This document shows, in pieces, positions 58,313-64,000 of a stretch of DNA of 64,000 bases; the first letter of the stretch is position 1; each line of letters opens with the position of its first letter. The notes below the pieces were generated by a model. That model was not told where the DNA came from. It made no database searches and saw only the letters and a program-made list of their open reading frames with translations. A program made the position numbers and the translations under genes. This stretch comes from Adiantum capillus-veneris (taxonomy: Eukaryota > Streptophyta > Polypodiopsida > Polypodiales > Pteridaceae): contig CM043942.1 in assembly GCA_014529385.2 (NCBI GenBank), positions 27,643,469-27,707,468 on the forward strand. The letters run 5' to 3'.

Positions 58313-58989
58313 CGCCCAATGAGTTGTTTGGTGGCCACTTAATAAACTATGGCCAGTTAATGAAGGCCAGCGTTGCTATACTTGCCATCGTAAAAGTATT
58401 TGCAGCGTAAAAAAGCCAGCGAAAGATAGTAACGAAGGGTGCACGTAGGAAAGTGTTTCACATTGAAGTTGTAATGTAGAGGCTGGCCACTAGAAATAAC
58501 ACCTTTGTGGGAAATCTTGTAAAGTGGTGCGCTTCTGTTCTTTGATACATAAAAGAAAACACCAGCAAAGCGTTGCAACGATTCAGCCAGCGACTGGTTC
58601 AGCCCAGCGATTCAGCCAGCGTTTCATGCGCCAATGGGTAGCAAGCGAAGAGGCACGCCGTCAGGAAGGGGTGCGAGCACGAAGGGGCACGCCTACTCGC
58701 TATGTGGCTATTTGCGCAAACAGGTGCAAGCAAAATCCAAAGGGTACATCCCCTGAAAGGGCAACAGCAAGACCAGCATCGCCTTCCACGGGTATGTGCA
58801 CGCGCGCACACACATCTGTGTTCTGTTTTTTGCTTACAGAATTGAGAAAGAAGGTTTAGGTTACCTCATATGCGTATGCGTGTGTGCACCACCTTTCTTT
58901 TGCTTCCATGTAAATCCGGGAGAGTTGGGGGGAGAGGGTAGCGGCGAGGGTGAGAGGCTCACAACCTTCAGGTCCCAGGAAAAAATTTG
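58313..58989 (-). other. 5' internal part of the non-autonomous element, no gene
   Basis: The leader downstream of its PBS on the minus strand. Only short chance ORFs on both strands. The rest of the interior continues at 49874. Confidence 0.6.
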
Positions 58990-59001
58990 CTTTGATACCA
59001 C
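58990..59001 (-). other. Primer-binding site of the non-autonomous element
   Basis: TGGTATCAAAGC on the minus strand, one base after the LTR. One mismatch to the common initiator-Met site TGGTATCAGAGC. Confidence 0.8.
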
Positions 59002-59002
59002 T

Positions 59003-59448
59003 GTAAGGATCCTAGGTACTAATCCTTAATTAAGTACTTAAACTCATGATTAAGACTTCAAAAACTTGAGCTGAACTCAGAAACAAGACTCAGAAGACTT
59101 TGTGTTTGATTGATTGAATGACTGCTTGAAACTGAGTACAATAGGCTCCTTATATAGGAGACGAAGAGACACAAATGAAAAGACATGTCTCCTCGTGAAG
59201 AGACGTGACTTTAGACGTAAAGACACATCCTTTTGGCGAAGAGCTGCAACCATTGGGCGAAGAGTTGCACCCGTAGAGCGAAGGGGTGTGACCAATCGTC
59301 GAAGGAGTGTGGCTTTTGGCGAAGAGGCGCGTCTCTTGGGCGAAGGGGTGTGACCATCCAAGCGTAGGGGTCCTCCTTGGCATGGCACTTCACGTTATCT
59401 GCAACTAGGAGTAGATGTAATACTGTTACCATAGTCACACTCGTGACA
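59003..59448 (-). repeat. 5' LTR of the non-autonomous element (446 bp)
   Basis: Direct-repeat partner of 47557-48010 with the same TATA box and GAAGAG-rich stretch. TCAT follows at 59449. Confidence 0.85.
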
Positions 59449-59542
59449 TCATCGTACAATATGGCATGCCTATAAAAAGGGAACACATAAAGACGGTGAC
59501 TAAAATACAGGAAACCGTCACGAATGAACACTCGAACAATGC

Positions 59543-60180
59543 TTACTGACTAATCATGAGCATACACAATACTTCCAATGGGGTTTCCTTAGATCTTGAC
59601 TCGAGAGCCAAGATCGATTCTTCGTGATTGATCGAATCTGCAATGAGGTTAGTTGCAGTAGAAAAAGCATCAACTAAACCATCATCCTTGTGAGCAATCA
59701 CATCTTTATCCTGCAAATCATCATCATTGTTAATAATCACATCTTTATCATGCAAAACATATGTGTCGTGCTTTGGAGAAGACAAGACTGAGAGAGTCTC
59801 TCTCTCCTGATTCTTTTCAAACTTCGCCTGCACATTAGAAATGAGAGATGAAGAATGAACTTCCTCCCTCCCCACGAATGACAATGGGAGAGTCACTTTT
59901 GGCATTGAAAGTGAAAGTATTGGTTGCCCAATCAATGAGAGGGTTATGCTCACGAAACCATCGAATGCCAAGAAGCATATCACATCCTGAAAGAGGAGAT
60001 ACTACAAATTTTCTGCGGAAGGACACCTGTTGAACCGTGGATAACACATCAAGGCACTCTCGTGTAATGAGAGAGTCCATTCGCCCAACACCTCGAAAGG
60101 AGATGTCTTGCTAACCTCCAAGCAGGCTCTTTCAACAAGAGAGTCACTTATCACATCATGCATACTGCCTAGATCAAACA
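59543..60180 (-). pseudogene. Retropepsin-like segment of a minus-strand Ty3 element
   Basis: From about 60180 downward: HFVVLFDLGSMHDVISDSLV, where the family has LFD-[ST]-GA-x-x-x-F-I-S, so the active-site Ser/Thr is replaced by Leu. In another frame (60080-59835) follows SGCDMLLGIRWFREHNPLIDWATNTFTF, the conserved protease end in plant Ty3 elements. The next frame (59983-59543) repeats part of this in shifted register and then has an Asp-rich tail (VIINNDDDLQDKDVIAHKDD). It is cut off by the TCAT insertion site at 59449. Confidence 0.65.
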
Positions 60181-60193
60181 ATACGACAAAATG

Positions 60194-60463
60194 TTAACCC
60201 TTCACATGACCATAACATTTAATGAGGGACTCATCAATGGGAGGATCATGAGAAACTTGGGTCACACTCGTGTTCTCATTTATGGCATTAAAAGAGGATG
60301 TGGGTTTTGTGGATTCTTTAGATTCGCTACATTCAATCTTAGGACATGTTTTCTTTATATGACCCTTGATGTGACAATGATAACATCGCCCTTCCTTAGA
60401 ATAAATGCCTTGTTCTTCTGAAGTGATGTATCCTCCTAAAATTCCTTTGTGCTGCTTTTTCAT
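60194..60463 (-). pseudogene. Zinc-knuckle segment of the minus-strand Ty3 gag
   Basis: An 89-residue frame with a well-preserved CCHC knuckle, CYHCHIKGHIKKTCP, followed by a Ser/Thr-rich spacer up to the protease segment. Joined to gag by a frameshift near 60470. Confidence 0.75.
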
Positions 60464-60587
60464 CTAGGGTGAGCTTAGGATTAGCAATTGTGTTAGCTTT
60501 ACCCTTAGATTCATTGTGTGAGTTCTTTCTTGAGAGACTAGATGAAGATTGGTTCGAAGAGTTACCATTCTTACCGTTCTGAGAAGT

Positions 60588-61555
60588 CTAAGAGGTACTT
60601 TGCGAAGTCTTGTTCTCCTTAGGCTTTCCCTTATTGTCCTTCATCTCTTTGGAGAGAGCAACTGCTACCACCTTGTTGAGATCCATGGGGTCGAAGACTT
60701 CTACATCAAACTTGATATATTCGTCCAACCCAAAGAGGAAAGCCTCTTTGCGCTCATTATCCGATTTGCGTAATTCGGTGCCGAGCTGCAAAACACGGTT
60801 AGAAAAAGACATGACTGGCATACCATTCTGCTTGAGATTGCGTCAGTCTTCTTTCAACCACGCTTCTTTCAACCGCGCTAGGTACTGAGGAGGCATAAAC
60901 CGTGCCTTGAGCTTGTCTTGGAAGTCGGCCCAATTGAAGAAAAGGGGCACGTCTTCGTCATCTTCCTCTAGGTGCGCGGTCAACTGTGTCTCTTGCCATG
61001 CGTGATACCAATTAATGGCATCACCGGTAAGGTACATGGCTACCGTTAACACCTTGCTATTCCTTATCTTTTTAGTTGTCGCAAAATAAGCATTAAATTG
61101 ATGCAACCAAGAATGAATAACATTAGCATCCATCTTATCGTCGTACTTACTAAATGTCAACTTCTTCGTGACGGGGTTGTTGGAATCCGCTTCTTGAATA
61201 CCTGGTGATTCGTCCACGTCCTTGAGTGGCTCGGATTTCGAGGTGAGAACCTGTAAGACCAACTCTTGCATGCGTTGGTCTCTTTGCGTCCCACGTTCTA
61301 ATTCCAAGGCCGCTTGTCTTTCTTCGGCCGCCATGCGCGCTTGCTCACGCTCACGCTCCATGGCTACCCTTCTTTCTTCGGCCGCCAAGCGCGCTTGCTC
61401 GCGCTCGCGATCAAAGGTGGCGCGTTGCGCCTCTTGTTGTAACATCATATCCATCATCGACTTGACCTCCATAGGATTTGGTGCAAACCGTGGCGTAGAT
61501 GCGGAAGGGGGAGGGTTGGAAAAACCTCCTGGTAGGGAAAATTCTTCTTCACCAC
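60588..61555 (-). pseudogene. gag: Gag of the minus-strand Ty3 element, one internal TGA
   Basis: One frame from the LTR edge (about 61555) to the stop at 60588 with a single TGA at 60845-60843. The N-terminus is a long Arg/Glu coiled coil (REREQARLAAEERRVAMERE repeated). The gag core has KLTFSKYDDKMDANVIHSWLHQFNAYF, YLTGDAINWYHAW and DFQDKLKARFMPPQ. After the TGA it continues MPVMSFSNRVLQLGTELRKSD. The frame is open upstream through the LTR to 61631, but that part is LTR sequence. TGA versus CGA (Arg) would be a single transition. Confidence 0.75.
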
Positions 61556-61558
61556 CTC

Positions 61559-62276
61559 TGTAACAGACTTGGATACTCCAAGTCAAGAATCTACCGCGAC
61601 AGCACCAAATAACCACTTCAAAACAGTCCACAGTTCACAATTTATTCGACACTAGCCCGGCGGAGTTACGTGCCTAAAGATATTGGCCCCAAAGACTGGC
61701 ACCCCTTTCGGTATTTCTTTTTGTATTAATCTGAGTTTAAAGTACAAGAGTGCGGGCAGGCGCTCACACGCAGACTTTGCATCCAGATGCTCTGAGTTGT
61801 GAGAGGCCCTGCCAACTTATTTAAAGGTACAAGGGATGCCAAAAGCACAGCCCAAAAGCTGAAAATCAAAAGCCCAAATAAAGCAAAGGCTCTTTCTCTC
61901 TCTTGCTTGTAAAAATAAAGCAAGTCCCAAAAAGCCCAAAAAGCTGTCCTTTTAAAATAAAGCAGAAAAGCTCTCCCCTTTATCTCTTGCTTAATAAAGC
62001 AAAAAGGCTTTTCTCTCTCTTAATATGTGTAGAAAATAAAGCAGAGCTTTTTTCCCACGCTGATTTTGCCCAAAAGCTGCGCTGCTTTACTGCTGCCGAA
62101 AAATCCGCCGCATATCATGGGATTCTATACTGCTTTCCGCGTGGCAGCCTTTCCGCGTTTTACGCTGCAGCCAGCCATTCAGTATTTCAAGATTAGGGTT
62201 TCAGCAAAATTAGGGTTTTTTATTTTAGGGTTAGGGTTTTCTGCAGAGCGGACAGCCACGTCATCACTTTGTGACA
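61559..62276 (-). repeat. LTR of family Y, minus orientation (718 bp)
   Basis: TGTCACAAAGTGATGACG...CTGTTACA on the minus strand, preceded by the purine run of 62277-62290 (aagaggggggggta). It is homologous to the plus-strand LTR at 62603-63168, with an extra ~150 bp of AAAGC-rich repeats in the middle. Gag follows directly without a recognisable PBS. Confidence 0.75.
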
Positions 62277-62602
62277 TACCCCCCCCTCTTGAAAGCATTG
62301 TAATCGCCCTTGATTACTCCTGCAAAACAGACAAAGGCCATAAACCGTCTTAGCGGACACTGACTGTTAGTACCTACGTACCAAGAAGACACGTCTAGCA
62401 CATGTACCAATCGACAATCAAATCACACGACATCACAGGACATCGGAGGCTTTCAGTTTCATTGGGAATTGGAAGATGATAGTCGAAAAGGAGGACTTGC
62501 ACGTCAAATGTATTCGCTCAGACAAAGGGGTGAGTTTACCTTGAAGGACTTTGTACAGTGGTGCAAGTCATAGGGCATGCCAGCTAACTACTCCCTACAC
62601 TC
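62277..62602 (-). other. 3' internal fragment between two head-to-head LTRs
   Basis: On the minus strand it ends in 'caagaggggggggta' before the LTR. This resembles the chromovirus 3' internal end ('caagaggggggta'). No coding frame. Confidence 0.55.
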
Positions 62603-63168
62603 TGTCACAAAGTGATGACGTGGCGGACAGCAAAAACCCTAATTTCTGCCAAAAACCCTAAAATTCCTACAAACCCTAATTTCTGTCAAAACACTCATTT
62701 CCGGAAATCGCGGAGGCTCTTTTTTTTTTTTTTTTAATTAAAAATGATGAGCGATGCAAATCCTAGCTTTTTGCTACGCAAGGATTTTGGATGAGAGAGA
62801 GAGTTGAATTGCTTTATTTTAACTCTCATGGAGAGAGAGAGAGAATTTGCTTTTGCTTTCAAGCTTTTGGGGCTCTGCTTATGGGCATTGGGCATCCCTT
62901 GTAACCTTTAAATTAGTGGTGAGGGCCTCACTTCTCAGAGTATCTGGACGCAGAGTCTCAGAGTGAATCCCGACCCACTCTCTTGTACTTTGAATTGATT
63001 AATACAAAAAGAAATACCGTAAGGGGTGCCAGTCTTTGGGGCCAATATCTCTAGGCACGGAACTCCGCCGGGCCAATGCAAATCTATTGTGATCTGTGAA
63101 TAGTTTTGAAGTGGTTATTTGGTGCTGTCGCGATTGATTCTTGACTTGGAGTGTCCAAGTCTGTTACA
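62603..63168 (+). repeat. 5' LTR of family Y, plus orientation (566 bp)
   Basis: TGTCACAAAGTGATGACG...CTGTTACA followed by a perfect PBS. It contains the conserved block aagaaataccgtaagggg (63009-63026). Confidence 0.8.
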
Positions 63169-63169
63169 G

Positions 63170-63181
63170 TGGTATCAGAGC
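63170..63181 (+). other. Primer-binding site, initiator-Met type
   Basis: TGGTATCAGAGC, a perfect match to the common plant initiator-Met tRNA site, one base after the LTR. Confidence 0.9.
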
Positions 63182-63236
63182 ACGGCCGATTTCTCTTCTA
63201 CGGAAATCCGATCCCCAATTTTCTTCCACAGCACGT

Positions 63237-63479
63237 ATGGCTTCACGCAAGGATCAGTCGACTTCCTCGCATCTGGAGATGCGGGCAGGGATCACAACGA
63301 AGATTCCGGCAGAGAGTATGGCCCGCCTCGGTCTACTCAAGTGGAGCGGCGAGAGATGGAGCGTCGCTAGTTGATCGGCGATGCAACGAAGATGATGCTC
63401 AGTTTTGCGAAGGATCCGAAATTGGCAAAATATATGAGCGAGACTTCTTTTCAGGAAGTGTATGAACAGTGGCAAAAAA
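63237..63479 (+). pseudogene. Start of family Y gag, interrupted
   Basis: ATG 63237 opens MASRKDQSTSSHLEMRAG. The coding-like sequence then moves to another frame (NEDSGREYGPPRSTQVERREMERR, a stop at 63368-63370, then GDATKMMLSFAKDPKLAKYMSETSFQEVYEQWQKM). It ends abruptly at 63479, where a new LTR begins. So only the gag N-terminus is present. Confidence 0.55.
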
Positions 63480-64000
63480 TGTCACCAGCGTGTGACTACT
63501 ATCTATCCTTTTTGTTGATTTCTTTCTTATTATTTATTTACTTTCACTTTTTGGAAACACCCCTTGGGAAATCTAACTGCCCTGTATTGCATAGCTAGTG
63601 TGGAACTGTCCAGAGGGAGTCCAGGCCTGAGGGCCAAAGAGCACTAAGGTTGGACAAAGACTATGGTTAGCCAAAGTGGGGTCATTGACTAGCCAAAGTG
63701 GAATCCTTTGCTACAGAGGCTACATTTCAGTTTTGGGTGTGGCTATAGTGTACAAAGGGGGTCAGATGACCTAGAAAGATACAATGGCAGCATCTCCTAA
63801 AATTTAGGGAACTGCTATTTTGGGACCTTAAAATGTGTTCGCGTCATTACCTCCGGTATGACTAGGGGAACATTTTCTTACTCTGCCGTGAAGTCAACTG
63901 GGCAACCGGTTGGGAGATTTTTAGGCGGCAACCCCGAAACGGGAAAATGCTTGTAAATGTGCCAAGTGGCACCTTCTGGTGCACTTTCCTCATGCAACAA
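63480..64000 (+). repeat. LTR related to the chromovirus LTR, running off the window
   Basis: Starts TGTCACCAGCG, like TGTCACGAGG at 49875. The first 300 bp are only loosely similar, but 63792-64000 follows 50289-50495 closely ('ctcctaaaatttagggaac', 'ggtatgactaggggaac'). It has inserted into the family Y gag. The rest lies beyond the window. Confidence 0.75.

Larger units (their letters stand above)
47557..59448 (-). mobile_element. Non-autonomous LTR retrotransposon, interrupted by a chromovirus
   Basis: Direct LTRs 47557-48010 and 59003-59448 are flanked by TCAT (47553-47556 and 59449-59452). On the minus strand a PBS (TGGTATCAAAGC, 59001-58990) follows the right LTR after one base. The run aaagagggaggaaa (complement of 48011-48024) precedes the left LTR. 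Without the inserted 8.4-kb element the interior is only about 2.6 kb, with gag-like fragments but no RT or integrase. It must have depended on enzymes supplied by another element. Confidence 0.85.

Overview
The window is nuclear DNA of a land plant and consists mostly of transposable elements. Only one host gene is recognised with confidence: the C-terminal four-fifths of a plant-type heterotrimeric G-protein beta subunit (AGB1 family), minus strand, 44.1-45.5 kb, with four exons and clean GT-AG introns. Plant origin rests on this gene, on chromodomain Ty3 and Ty1/copia elements, and on primer-binding sites of the initiator-Met tRNA type. The unusual C-terminus of the G-beta, the unfamiliar gag families and the many long CT/GA microsatellites make a non-seed plant (fern-like) plausible, but this is a weak inference.

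Layout. 1-14.36 kb: Ty3/gypsy relative 'A' (+) with an extra N-terminal domain, gag, zinc knuckles, two retropepsin-like segments, a repeat-rich basic tail and no visible RT. A 1.3-kb inverted-repeat DNA element with TTAA flanks (3770-5105) interrupts its coding region. Its 3' LTR is split by a 5.1-kb Ty1/copia-like element (8851-13962, minus strand, perfect GTGTT duplication). 14.37-22.44 kb: two full copies and one partial copy of a 3.3-kb unknown repeat, each carrying microsatellites at equivalent places. 22.4-29.6 kb: LINE-like remnants, a retroelement ORF1-like gene with one stop codon, and unrecognised ORFs. 29.6-35.9 kb: element 'B' (-), a relative of A, with a 920-bp LTR, a PBS and a leader containing tandem ~285-bp units, each with a palindrome. 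36.5-38.5 kb: broken Ty1/copia. 39.3-41.2 kb: SINE-like tRNA-derived repeats and two exon-like ORFs. 41.3-41.6 kb: broken duplicate of the G-beta 3' region. 44.1-45.5 kb: the G-beta gene, whose missing upstream exons are replaced within the window by an LTR (45.9-46.9 kb) and further nested elements.

47.6-59.45 kb is a nest. A non-autonomous LTR element (minus strand, TCAT flanks, LTRs of ~450 bp) is interrupted by a full-length chromovirus-type Ty3 element (49875-58307, plus strand). The latter has 1477-bp LTRs at roughly 98.6 % identity by eye and an uninterrupted gag-PR-RT-RH-IN-chromodomain polyprotein. This is the youngest and most intact unit and could still be mobile.

59.5-62.3 kb holds a minus-strand gag-protease remnant. 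61.6-63.2 kb has two related LTRs head to head, the second followed by a perfect initiator-Met PBS and a gag start. Another LTR related to that of the full-length element begins at 63480 and runs off the window.

The elements do not work together as a pathway. The biology visible here is repeated nested insertion around one signalling gene, with several element families that appear to encode gag and protease only.
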